DNA from: Bacteroidota bacterium
Lineage (GTDB): Bacteria; Bacteroidota; Bacteroidia; Bacteroidales; FEN-979
Reading direction: 5' to 3'
Assembly: GCA_026391835.1 (NCBI GenBank)
Contig: JAPLDF010000010.1
Coordinates: 1 to 62,507, forward strand
DNA: 62,507 nucleotides
Shown: in pieces, positions 54,450 to 62,507 of the stretch
Numbering within the stretch: position 1 is the stretch's first letter
How the letters are laid out: each line of letters begins with the position of its first letter
Made by a program: the position numbers and the translations under genes
Notes under the pieces: model-generated
What the model saw: the letters and a program-made list of their open reading frames with translations, nothing else
Databases searched by the model: none
What the model was told of the DNA's origin: nothing

Positions 54450-54795
54450 TCTCACTTCTCTTCTTATATCAAAGTGGTTGATCGCGGGACCTGATTCTTC
54501 GGCGCCTTTGTGACTCCTTTGTGTGCCTTTGTGGTTAAACTTTCAAGATGCCAATGTAACTCTCAGAGGGATTTTCACAGTAAAAATTAGTGGCATGATT
54601 CCGATTAATCCGAGATATCAATGATTAATCCGATTTTCGAATAAATTCATATTGTATTTATATACAGTGATATAAGCATTATTGTCCATATATTGTAGGG
54701 ATGGTTTTCATCCCTGGTAACTACTTTGTAGGGGCAGAATATTTGTTTTGGGTAGTGGTACGGGTCATATTTGCAGCTTAATCCTATGCAACAAA
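54450..54795. other. intergenic stretch with repeat-like and hairpin segments
   Basis: Around 54505-54540 lies a CCTTTGTG-type degenerate repeat resembling a single arm of the hairpin families seen elsewhere. At 54698-54714 GGGATG/CATCCC forms a short hairpin. No gene seen before 54796. Confidence 0.45.
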
Positions 54796-55014
54796 ATGCC
54801 TAAGAAAAAAACTCCTCCTGCTGAATCACAAAATGAAGGCTGCCCTGAAGAGTCAGAAAACATTCTCGAAAACGTAAAATACATTAATAAACTGACCTTG
54901 CAGCGAATCGTGCTTAGCAGGCTCGTTGAGGTTGAACTTCAACCAGATGCTAATAAAAATATTACAGAGACGGAAAGTCCTGAAAAAGCAACTAAAACTA
55001 AAAAACATGAATAA
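54796..55014 (+). CDS. small charged protein overlapping the beta-propeller gene
   Basis: A 72-aa frame starting MPKKKTPPAESQNEG, rich in Lys, Glu and Thr, with a predicted helix in the middle (NVKYINKLTLQRIVLSRLVE) and a Lys-rich tail. Its stop (55012-55014) lies 8 bases inside the next gene's start (55007), so the two would be translationally coupled. It may be a small cytoplasmic protein or only a leader that tunes translation of the large secreted protein. Confidence 0.45.
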   Translation: MPKKKTPPAESQNEGCPEESENILENVKYINKLTLQRIVLSRLVEVELQPDANKNITETESPEKATKTKKHE

Positions 55015-57940
55015 GGTAAAAAGTTTTACAGTATTGTTGAGTATTTCAATGGTCTTATTCTTTGGCAATGAAGCGAGCCATGCTCAAAACTGGGAATCAA
55101 CCAATGGCCCCTATGGCGGACCGGTGCAATGTTTCACGGAAAATTCCGGCTTTCTTTTTGCAGGTACCAGCGGCAATATATTTGGCAAAGGAATATTTCG
55201 TTCTGCCAATCACGGGGCAACATGGACAACAGCCAATACCGGGTTGAATCCAACAGGCCAGGGATTGCATGTGCAGGCTATGGAAAAAAGTGGTTCATAT
55301 GTCGTTGCATCAACAGGTACTGGCATTTACCGTTCAGGCAATGATGGTGGCATGTGGACTGTCTGCGGGAGTACAGGTACTTATGCGTTCAACGACTTTA
55401 TAACTGCCGGATCTTATCTCTATGCAGGAGGCTATTCGGGATTATACGTTTCAACAGATAACGGACTTACCTGGACAGCCCAGAACAATAATTTTCCTGG
55501 GGTCATACCTCCAAACGTTCCGGATATTCAGTCTTTTGCAATCAGCGGATCCTATCTTTACGCATCTACATACGGCTATGGGATTTTTCGTTCTGCCGAC
55601 AACGGCCTTACATGGGGATCAGTTAACAATGGTTTGGGTTCTCCGGTCAGCAGCAGAAACTATCGCACGCTCGGGGTGTATGGATCGGATGTTTTTGTTG
55701 GAACCAGTGGTTATGGAGTATATCGTTTGCTCAACAACGGCACCACCTGGACCCAGGAGATTACGGGTTTGCCCGCAGGCCAGGCCAGGTATGTAACCTC
55801 TTTGCTTGTAAAAGACAATTCTGTTTATATAGGTTGCAGCGATGGAATCCTTTACCAGTCCGGCAATGCTGGAACGATAAGCTGGTCACCTTCTGCCGGC
55901 AATCAAACCAGCCTGAGATTCGGAACACTTTTTCAAAGCGGATCAGATATTTTCTCTGCAACAGACAAGGGGGTCCAGATTTCCACTGACAACACCGCAA
56001 CCTGGAGTGCAGTTAACCAGGGAATACTGGGTTTGCTTATCACAAGTATCGCCCCGGGAAGTGGAACGGAACTTTTTGCCGCAGCCACATCAGGAGTTGG
56101 CAGCACTTATTTCTACCGGTCCGTTGATTTTGGAACAACCTGGGTGATGGGAAATAAAACCGGGATGCCTTATTTATGTAACAACTACCTTTTTATCTAT
56201 CAAACCAACTTAGGTGTATACCGTTCAGCCGATAATGGAGCAACATGGCAATTTATTTATGATTTTGGAACACTTTGCAGCTTTTATTCGATGGGTACCA
56301 GGCTTTTTGCCACAATTACCTGTTGTGAAACCATATACTTTTCCGACGACAATGGCGAAACATGGACACCTTCTACACTTCTGGACCTGGGCGGATTCTG
56401 GGGCAATGTAATTCTTTCCCTGACAAATGACGGCACAAATATGTATGCCGGGACACTCAACAGCGGGGTGCTGAAATCCACAGACCATGGCGAAACCTTT
56501 ACTGCCCTCAATCCAACCATGGGCAATATCCCCATCCGGTCCATAGTGACAAACGGGACTTATATTTTCGCAGGAACCAGTAATTATTACGAGGATCCCA
56601 ACATTCAGGCGGTCGGAATATATCGTTCAGGGGATAACGGATTATCCTGGGCACTTGTAAATAACGGGCTGACCAGCCTTGATATCGGCTCAATGGTGAT
56701 CAGCGGAACAGACCTGTATGCCGGGACGAAAGCGGGGGTATATAAATCAACCAACAATGGAGTTACCTGGACATCCGCGAATCTGGGGTTCGTTACGCCT
56801 CCCAACACAACCTCGCTGGCAGTATCGGGTAACTATTTATTTGCGAATAATTGGGTAATTTCCCTGGGCGATCCGGTGTTCCGGCGTGAATTGTCGGGAA
56901 CTGCACCAGTGTTGCCGGGCGCCATCAATGGTTCAACAGCCCCCTGCATCGGTTCATCTCAAACATATTCGGTTCCCAATGTACCGGGAGTTACTTACAC
57001 ATGGCAGTTTCCTGCCGGTTGGGCAATAACCGCCGGGGGAATCACCAATTCAGTTACCGTTACCGTTGGAAGTACCGCGGGCGTTGTACTCGTTACTCCT
57101 ACCAATGGATGGGGCAGCGGGCCCGCCCAATACATGATCGTATTCCCGAATTCCAATTCTCCGGCGCAACCATCGGTGATATCAGGAAAGGTGAACCCGC
57201 TTGAAGGCACCACCGAAAACTACAGTGTGACAAATGACCCCGGCACGGCATATACCTGGAGCTTTCCGGCAGGCTGGGTGCAAACTGCCGGCGGCACGAC
57301 CAGTTCCGTGACAGTTATAGTTGGCGCCGGGTCTGGCAATATCCAGGCAACTCCTTCAACACCTTGTGGAACAGGGCCATCCCGCACCCTGGCTGTTACA
57401 ACCGGACCTGCAAATATTTCGGTGACCGGCATCATCATAGCCGGCGGGCAGACCAGGTGCTATAATGCCTCCGGCACCATTGTGGTTGCCGGGAACGGCA
57501 ACTCGTTTGTTGTTCAAAATGGCGGCCATGCGACCTTTATTGCAGGGCAAACGATCTCCTTCTTGCCCGGAACGACAGTAGAGCCGGGAGGGTATCTGCT
57601 GGGTACCATTACTGCCACAGGTCAATACTGCGGTGCGCTTGCACCGGTAATGATGGCCGTTACAGGAACAGAAGAGCCTGTAACTGATTTGAAATCACAG
57701 CAGGTCCGTGTTTATCCGAACCCGACTGCCGGGGCAATCACAATCGAAGTCATGCAAGATCATGCCTGCAAGGAATTACAGGTGGATATCTATGACATGA
57801 TGGGTTCAAGGATCATATCGGGGCAAATCACCGGGGAGAAAAAACATCAGTTCATGCTCGGTGAAGTTCCGGCAGGGATCTACCTGGTAAGGATTGTTAA
57901 CGGGGGAATGGCCAAAACGGTTAAGATTATCAAAAAATGA
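55007..57940 (+). CDS. long beta-propeller surface protein with Ig-like modules and T9SS sorting domain
   Basis: A 977-aa protein. I use the start at 55007 (MNKVKSFTVLLSISMVLFFG), giving a signal peptide ending SHA. Residues about 25-630 carry BNR/sortilin-like repeats with the recurring S-x-D-x-G-x-T-W motif (STDNGLTWTAQ, SADNGLTWGSV, SGDNGLSWALV), forming one or two propellers. Two PKD/Ig-like modules follow (about 640-800, ending TPSTPCGTGPSRTLAV), then a beta domain (YNASGTIVVAGNG) and a type A T9SS sorting domain (RVYPNPTAGAITIEVM...GEVPAGIYLVRIVNGG). It is closely paralogous to the gene at 59847. A surface-exposed binding protein is likely; ligand unknown. Confidence 0.87.
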   Translation: MNKVKSFTVLLSISMVLFFGNEASHAQNWESTNGPYGGPVQCFTENSGFLFAGTSGNIFGKGIFRSANHGATWTTANTGLNPTGQGLHVQAMEKSGSYVVASTGTGIYRSGNDGGMWTVCGSTGTYAFNDFITAGSYLYAGGYSGLYVSTDNGLTWTAQNNNFPGVIPPNVPDIQSFAISGSYLYASTYGYGIFRSADNGLTWGSVNNGLGSPVSSRNYRTLGVYGSDVFVGTSGYGVYRLLNNGTTWTQEITGLPAGQARYVTSLLVKDNSVYIGCSDGILYQSGNAGTISWSPSAGNQTSLRFGTLFQSGSDIFSATDKGVQISTDNTATWSAVNQGILGLLITSIAPGSGTELFAAATSGVGSTYFYRSVDFGTTWVMGNKTGMPYLCNNYLFIYQTNLGVYRSADNGATWQFIYDFGTLCSFYSMGTRLFATITCCETIYFSDDNGETWTPSTLLDLGGFWGNVILSLTNDGTNMYAGTLNSGVLKSTDHGETFTALNPTMGNIPIRSIVTNGTYIFAGTSNYYEDPNIQAVGIYRSGDNGLSWALVNNGLTSLDIGSMVISGTDLYAGTKAGVYKSTNNGVTWTSANLGFVTPPNTTSLAVSGNYLFANNWVISLGDPVFRRELSGTAPVLPGAINGSTAPCIGSSQTYSVPNVPGVTYTWQFPAGWAITAGGITNSVTVTVGSTAGVVLVTPTNGWGSGPAQYMIVFPNSNSPAQPSVISGKVNPLEGTTENYSVTNDPGTAYTWSFPAGWVQTAGGTTSSVTVIVGAGSGNIQATPSTPCGTGPSRTLAVTTGPANISVTGIIIAGGQTRCYNASGTIVVAGNGNSFVVQNGGHATFIAGQTISFLPGTTVEPGGYLLGTITATGQYCGALAPVMMAVTGTEEPVTDLKSQQVRVYPNPTAGAITIEVMQDHACKELQVDIYDMMGSRIISGQITGEKKHQFMLGEVPAGIYLVRIVNGGMAKTVKIIKK

Positions 57941-58054
57941 TGCCTGCAATTAACAAATTGCAACAAATACGGTAAATAAACTTGCTACCCAAACTAAAAA
58001 AGCTTGCCCTACAACAAATCCTGATAGTATAAACACAATCCTAAAACATTAAAC

Positions 58055-59623
58055 ATGAAAAAAGTATCCTTACTTCTTTTTGCGCTCCTGATAACAGGTG
58101 TCTCCCGGGGGCAGCTTACCGGCATTAAAACCATTAAAACTTCCGGCGGGGATTATTCAACATTCACCCAGGCCATCACAGCCCTAAACACTTCCGGGGT
58201 GGGTGCAGGGGGTGTTACGTTTAATGTTGATCCTGGTTTTGTTTCAGTGGAGAATTGCCCTGTCATCACTGCAACCGGGACCCTGGCAAATTCTGTCGTT
58301 TTTCAGAAGTCAGGCACAGGTGCAAATCCAATCATAAAGCCCACCGGTACTGCTGCAGGAACCGCGGATGCCGGGATAGCAATAAAGGGCGGTGATTACT
58401 TTACATTTGACGGAATTGATGTTGTCATCAACACCGGGTCTTATGTGGAGTATGGATACTATATATTCAATTTTAACGGTATCAACGGGTCCCAGCATAT
58501 CACAATAAAGAACTGTGCGATAACTTTGAATCGCAACAATGCAAATTCGAAAGGTATTTATCAATGGACAGCAATCACTGTAACCAGTGTGAACGGAGCA
58601 AATTCATACAACACCTTCGACAATATTGTTGTACAGAATTCGGCGGGGGGAATATATTTAAAGGGCTTTAACGCTTATCCCGATCTTTCCTGTATTGTAA
58701 AAAACAGCACAGCAGGTGCCGGCACATCCAATGATCTTACAGCCAACGGGATCAGCATTTCCGCATCTTCCGGCGTCAAGGTCTTTAACAATGAGGTCAG
58801 GAACATTACCGGCAATTCTGCAGTGAATGGTTTATATTTTGAGTTTATCAAAGGAACCACGAACGCTGTTTATAACAACAAAGTGCATGACCTCAACAGC
58901 ACCAGCGCATCCTATTCCGCAGTCGTATATGGCATACAAATCAAGGGCCTGTCGGGCATGTCCTGCATGGTGTATAACAACATGGTATATAACTTATTCC
59001 ATGAAACAATTGCGCAATTGGGATCACAGGTTATCCAGGGAATGTCTTTTTCAGGATCGGCCACGGGAAATTTCTACTTTAACTCCGTCCGGATTGAAAC
59101 AGATGACATGACAGCGTCAACCTGTTTTAGCAATGCAGGAACGATTAATTTTCAAAACAATATTTTATCCAATTTCTCGCCTTCCGATCCTTCAGCAACT
59201 GCATCAAAATATTGTATCAGCAGTACCGGGACCATATCTGTTGCGGATTATAATGATTATTACATAGTTCCCGGACTAAATAATTTTATTGGACTTTTCG
59301 GTAGTTCTTATACAGCACTGGCCGACTGGCAGGCAGGCACAAGCCTGGATTCACACAGCGTGAGCGCCGATCCTATGTTTGTTTCTCCGAACGACCTGCA
59401 CATTCAGCCAATGGCTTTTTCGAAAGTCAGAAACGCTGGTCTTACAGTTCCCCCGATAACGGATGATATTGACGGGAACATCCGTTCAAACCCGCCCACG
59501 ATCGGAGCCTCCGAAGCTGCCCCGTTTACTGCACCCATTCCGACAGTTTCAGAATGGGTTCTGATCCTGCTTGGCCTGGCACTTCTTGGTATTGGAACAA
59601 CCTATATTCTTAAAAAAGGTTGA
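58055..59623 (+). CDS. secreted beta-helix protein with IPTL-CTERM-like tag
   Basis: A 522-aa protein. The signal peptide is 1-19 (ending SRG). Residues about 25-470 show right-handed parallel beta-helix repeats with Asn ladders (GSQHITIKNCAITLNRNN; SYNTFDNIVVQNSAGGIYLKG). The C-terminus, PIPTVSEWVLILLGLALLGIG then TTYILKKG, has the tripartite IPTL-CTERM-like form (IPTxSEW, hydrophobic helix, basic tail), implying a sorting route different from the T9SS type A tags of its neighbours. It lies between two paralogous beta-propeller genes. Confidence 0.82.
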   Translation: MKKVSLLLFALLITGVSRGQLTGIKTIKTSGGDYSTFTQAITALNTSGVGAGGVTFNVDPGFVSVENCPVITATGTLANSVVFQKSGTGANPIIKPTGTAAGTADAGIAIKGGDYFTFDGIDVVINTGSYVEYGYYIFNFNGINGSQHITIKNCAITLNRNNANSKGIYQWTAITVTSVNGANSYNTFDNIVVQNSAGGIYLKGFNAYPDLSCIVKNSTAGAGTSNDLTANGISISASSGVKVFNNEVRNITGNSAVNGLYFEFIKGTTNAVYNNKVHDLNSTSASYSAVVYGIQIKGLSGMSCMVYNNMVYNLFHETIAQLGSQVIQGMSFSGSATGNFYFNSVRIETDDMTASTCFSNAGTINFQNNILSNFSPSDPSATASKYCISSTGTISVADYNDYYIVPGLNNFIGLFGSSYTALADWQAGTSLDSHSVSADPMFVSPNDLHIQPMAFSKVRNAGLTVPPITDDIDGNIRSNPPTIGASEAAPFTAPIPTVSEWVLILLGLALLGIGTTYILKKG

Positions 59624-59695
59624 TTTACAGGGCAGATAAATGTTAATTTCTCTTTTGTATTTGTGTTTGGTTGGAGGTTGTCTCAAAAGTCAAAT

Positions 59696-59774
59696 TTCAC
59701 CGCGAAGACGCAAAGACGCGAAAAATAAAATTATTGATAATCAATTCTTTGCGTCTTGGCGTCTTCGCGGTGAA
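59696..59774. repeat. long imperfect hairpin, repeat family A
   Basis: Arms 59696-59722 (TTCACCGCGAAGACGCAAAG) and about 59746-59774 pair over most of their length around an AT-rich centre. It is the same family as 14858-14924 and lies in the gap before the last gene. Confidence 0.8.
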
Positions 59775-59846
59775 CATAAGGTTTCATGCTTTTAAGACAG
59801 CCTCTTTTTATAAGATTTATAAATCATAAACTAACAAAAAAGTAAA

Positions 59847-62507
59847 ATGATCAGAACGTTAAAAGTTGCGGCATTTTTCCTTGTGTTTACCTGTTTTTTC
59901 CAAAGCCCTGAAACTGCTTTTACACAAACCTGGGCACCAACAAACGGCCCCTTCGGAGGCGGTATTTCCTGTCTTGCAAAAAGCAACACCTATCTTTTTG
60001 CAGGAGCAGGCGGTGGCGGAATATACGGGAACGGGGCATACCGTTCGGCAAACAATGGTGCAAGCTGGACTCCCATAAATGGGTTGTCCACGTTAAATGC
60101 ATTCGTTGTAAGCGGATCATACCTGGTCGCTGCATCAGGGGGAAGTATTTACCGTTCGGGAAACAATGGCGATACTTGGTCGCAGTGCAACTATGCCGGC
60201 ACGAGCGTTCCCAATGCTTTAATAACTGACGGAACAACCGTATTTGCAGGAGGCTATTCAGGCTTTTTCATTTCAACGGATAACGGATTGACCTGGACAG
60301 CCAGCAATGCCAATTTCCCCGGGATCGTTGCTCCGAATGTTCCTGATATCTGGTCGTTTGCCATTTGCAGTGGCTATTTGTATGCCGGAACCAGTCAGCA
60401 GGGAATTTTCCGTTCCTCCAACAACGGGGCAACCTGGAGCGCCGTCAATGGCGGGATCGTGACCAACCCCTTGCAGCTGGCCTACTATACTTTTGCCAAT
60501 CTCGTAACAAGCGGAACCGATGTTTTTGCAGGGGCCATCGGGCAGGGTATTTATCGTTTAACCAACAACGGCACAACATGGACCAAAGAAAGTACCGGTT
60601 TATCGGCAAACGCAAAGAGTGTGTTGTCACTAATGGTCAAAGATGATCTTCTCTATATCGGAGGCAACGATGGCTTGTGGAGTTCAAACAACAGCGGAAC
60701 CATCAGCTGGACGCAGATCAAAGCAGGTGAGCAGTTTGGCAAACTCCTGCCAAGCGGCTCGAATATTTTTGCCGGGTTAAGTACAAAGGGGGTATACCTG
60801 TCAGCTGACAATGGCTATATGTGGACACCGGTAAACCAGGGACTGGGAAGCGTGAGCACCCGCAAGATCACAAAAGGGAACGGGTCGGAAATACTGGCTG
60901 CAACCTACGAAGGCTATTTATACAGTTCTTCCGATGAGGGGGCAAACTGGACCGTTGGAAACATTCATTTAGAAACCGGACCGTGTTTGCATGGAACCAC
61001 CCTGTTTGCGGGGACTGATGGCAACCTGTTCCGCTCAACCGACAACGGGGCTACCTGGCAGATGCTGCCACAGTTTTATGAACTGACAATGGGGCCTGCC
61101 ATGGCTTTCTATTCAAAAGGAGATACGATTTTCGCAGGTGCAGGAGGAGTGACAGGAATGTATTACTCCACCGACAATGGCGATACCTGGAATGAAACTT
61201 CGGGCATCTGGAACCTGAACCCGAACGGAGGCTACCCAACGGTTATTTCAATTACATCTGTCGGATCAACCATGTATGCAGGAACAATCAACGGCGTGTT
61301 TAAATCAGTGGACAATGGCCTTACCTGGACATCATGCTATCCCGCCATGGCCAACATTCCGATCAGGTGCCTGGCTTCCAGGGGGAGGTGTCTTTTTGCC
61401 GGAACCAGTGACTTTTATGAAGATCCAAACCTTCCGGCAATAGGCGTATATCGTTCCGAAGATAATGGTGCCAGCTGGGTTGCAGTAAATTCCGGCCTGG
61501 GGAACCTGGATATCGGTTCATTGGTTGTTTACGGGGCGGATTTGTATGCAGGAACCCACTCCGGGGTGTTTAAATCAACAAATGACGGGGCAACCTGGAC
61601 AGGATTCAACGAAGGATTTTCGGTTGTGCCCAACGCAACCTCCTTATATATCCAGGGAAATTATATTTATGCAAATAACTGGCTGATCACCACGCCGGTG
61701 AGCCGGCGGGCCCTGACAGGTTCCGCCCCTGCTCTTCCAGGCGCCATAGTTGGCTCAGCGGCCCCATGTATTGGCTCATTACAAACTTATAGTGTAACCA
61801 GTGTTCCGGGAGTGACCTATTCCTGGCAGGTGCCATCAAACTGGACCATCACCGCCGGAAGCGGCACAAATTCAATCACCGTAATCGTCGGGAGCTTCCC
61901 GGGGCTGATTCTTGTAATCCCTGCGAATGGCTGGGGCACCGGCCCGGCCCAATACCTGATCGCCAGTCCGAATACGCTCGGGCCGAATCAACCCAGTTCC
62001 ATAACCGGGACAACAAACCCGCTTGAAGGAACCAGCCTGGTTTATAGTGTGGTGTCTGATCCCGGTGTTTCATATGCATGGGCCTTCCCCTCCGGTTGGA
62101 TTCAGACAGCAGGTGGCACAACAAACTCAGTAACGGTTACCGTTGGTGCAGGCTCGGGAAATATATCGGTTACACCATCAACGCCGTGTGGTACCGGAAC
62201 CTCTCGAACCCTGGCAGTTGTGACAAGTCCTGCGAATATTTCGGTCAGCAACATCACCATTGTCAACGGGCAGGATCAATGTTACAATGCATCAGGCACC
62301 ATCATCGTTGCCGGTGGTGCAAACACCTTTCTCGTTCAGAACGGAGGCCAGGCAACCTTCATTGCAGGCCAGATGATCTCTTTCCTGCCTGGGACCAAAG
62401 TTGAAACGGGCGGATACCTGTTGGGAACCATCACCACCACCGGACAGTATTGCGGCGCGTTGCCGGCAGCCAAGTCAGTTGCTATGGCTGCAGAAGGCCT
62501 TGCACCC
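59847..62507 (+). CDS. partial long beta-propeller surface protein, paralog of the 55007 gene
   Basis: A frame starting at ATG 59847 (MIRTLKVAAFFLVFTCFFQS) stays open for 887 codons to the right edge. It has a signal peptide, then S-x-D-x-G-x-x-W beta-propeller repeats along the same order as its paralog (SANNGASWTPI, STDNGLTWTAS, SSNNGATWSAV, STDNGATWQML). The two Ig/PKD-like modules (TPSTPCGTGTSRTLAV) and the YNASGTIIVAGG domain follow. The expected T9SS sorting domain lies beyond the edge. The final 250 residues are closest to the 55007 protein, suggesting a fairly recent duplication. Confidence 0.87.
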   Translation, partial: MIRTLKVAAFFLVFTCFFQSPETAFTQTWAPTNGPFGGGISCLAKSNTYLFAGAGGGGIYGNGAYRSANNGASWTPINGLSTLNAFVVSGSYLVAASGGSIYRSGNNGDTWSQCNYAGTSVPNALITDGTTVFAGGYSGFFISTDNGLTWTASNANFPGIVAPNVPDIWSFAICSGYLYAGTSQQGIFRSSNNGATWSAVNGGIVTNPLQLAYYTFANLVTSGTDVFAGAIGQGIYRLTNNGTTWTKESTGLSANAKSVLSLMVKDDLLYIGGNDGLWSSNNSGTISWTQIKAGEQFGKLLPSGSNIFAGLSTKGVYLSADNGYMWTPVNQGLGSVSTRKITKGNGSEILAATYEGYLYSSSDEGANWTVGNIHLETGPCLHGTTLFAGTDGNLFRSTDNGATWQMLPQFYELTMGPAMAFYSKGDTIFAGAGGVTGMYYSTDNGDTWNETSGIWNLNPNGGYPTVISITSVGSTMYAGTINGVFKSVDNGLTWTSCYPAMANIPIRCLASRGRCLFAGTSDFYEDPNLPAIGVYRSEDNGASWVAVNSGLGNLDIGSLVVYGADLYAGTHSGVFKSTNDGATWTGFNEGFSVVPNATSLYIQGNYIYANNWLITTPVSRRALTGSAPALPGAIVGSAAPCIGSLQTYSVTSVPGVTYSWQVPSNWTITAGSGTNSITVIVGSFPGLILVIPANGWGTGPAQYLIASPNTLGPNQPSSITGTTNPLEGTSLVYSVVSDPGVSYAWAFPSGWIQTAGGTTNSVTVTVGAGSGNISVTPSTPCGTGTSRTLAVVTSPANISVSNITIVNGQDQCYNASGTIIVAGGANTFLVQNGGQATFIAGQMISFLPGTKVETGGYLLGTITTTGQYCGALPAAKSVAMAAEGLAP

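Noticed and set aside
54505-54545. Third member of the hairpin repeat families
   Set aside because: Only one degenerate arm (CCTTTGTG units) is present, with no partner arm; too weak to annotate.

Overview
The window reads as chromosome from a Bacteroidota bacterium, probably Bacteroidales-like. The grounds are: type IX secretion (T9SS) type A C-terminal sorting domains, a PID-CTERM-like small protein, LytTR regulators paired with TPR histidine kinases, a leucyl-tRNA synthetase with Bacteroidota-style insertions, the gene order ftsX - DUF3098 - uppP - truB, and several -7 boxes of the form TAnnTTTG. No rRNA, tRNA, CRISPR array, intact transposase or phage gene was found.

Region 1 (about 1-8.8 kb) is visibly AT-richer and accessory in character. 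It holds a secreted protein, a LytTR/TPR two-component pair and two paralogous secreted DUF1566 proteins. These two are bracketed by a roughly 123-bp imperfect direct repeat that looks like the end of an IS21-type element. Between them lies a frameshifted C-terminal scrap of a type IIL/IIG DNA methyltransferase. A CoiA/DUF6035-like putative nuclease follows. A gene-poor stretch (8826-9557) carries a striking degenerate 11-bp periodic array.

Region 2 (9.5-15.5 kb) is a compact minus-strand cluster: a LURP-one/tubby-like protein, a 677-aa secreted protein with a probable outer-membrane barrel end, a subtilisin-like protease whose oxyanion-hole Asn is Asp, a three-helix membrane protein with a Pro/Thr-rich tail, and a TIGR02594-type peptidoglycan peptidase. 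It is my best candidate for an undescribed system; its function is unknown.

Region 3 (16-29.6 kb) mixes housekeeping and secreted genes: an HD hydrolase, an M28 peptidase, a giant T9SS-sorted FN3 protein with a PID-CTERM-like partner, a secreted endonuclease I, a lone receiver domain, a RhaD-type aldolase overlapping tadA, and a sortilin-like beta-propeller with a T9SS tag.

Region 4 (29.7-42.3 kb) is a minus-strand cell-envelope operon (two AsmA-like proteins, ftsX, DUF3098, uppP, truB), divergent from leuS, followed by an outer-membrane barrel gene.

Region 5 (42.4-62.5 kb) holds a 2111-aa alpha-2-macroglobulin-family protein that has lost its thioester, an HTH regulator, an exported endonuclease/exonuclease/phosphatase lipoprotein with an outer-membrane partner, and a membrane-anchored TPR-HTH regulator. 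It ends with two long paralogous beta-propeller proteins flanking an IPTL-CTERM-like beta-helix protein; the second paralog runs off the right edge.

A genome-wide theme is short repeats. Tandem octamer arrays (about GTAAACGG and GTCCGCCC), heptamer arrays (about AAGTGAC and ATTACGA) and long hairpins (about CGCGAAGACGCAAAGACGC and ACACAGAG...) sit in many intergenic gaps. In the macroglobulin gene two such arrays lie inside the reading frame.
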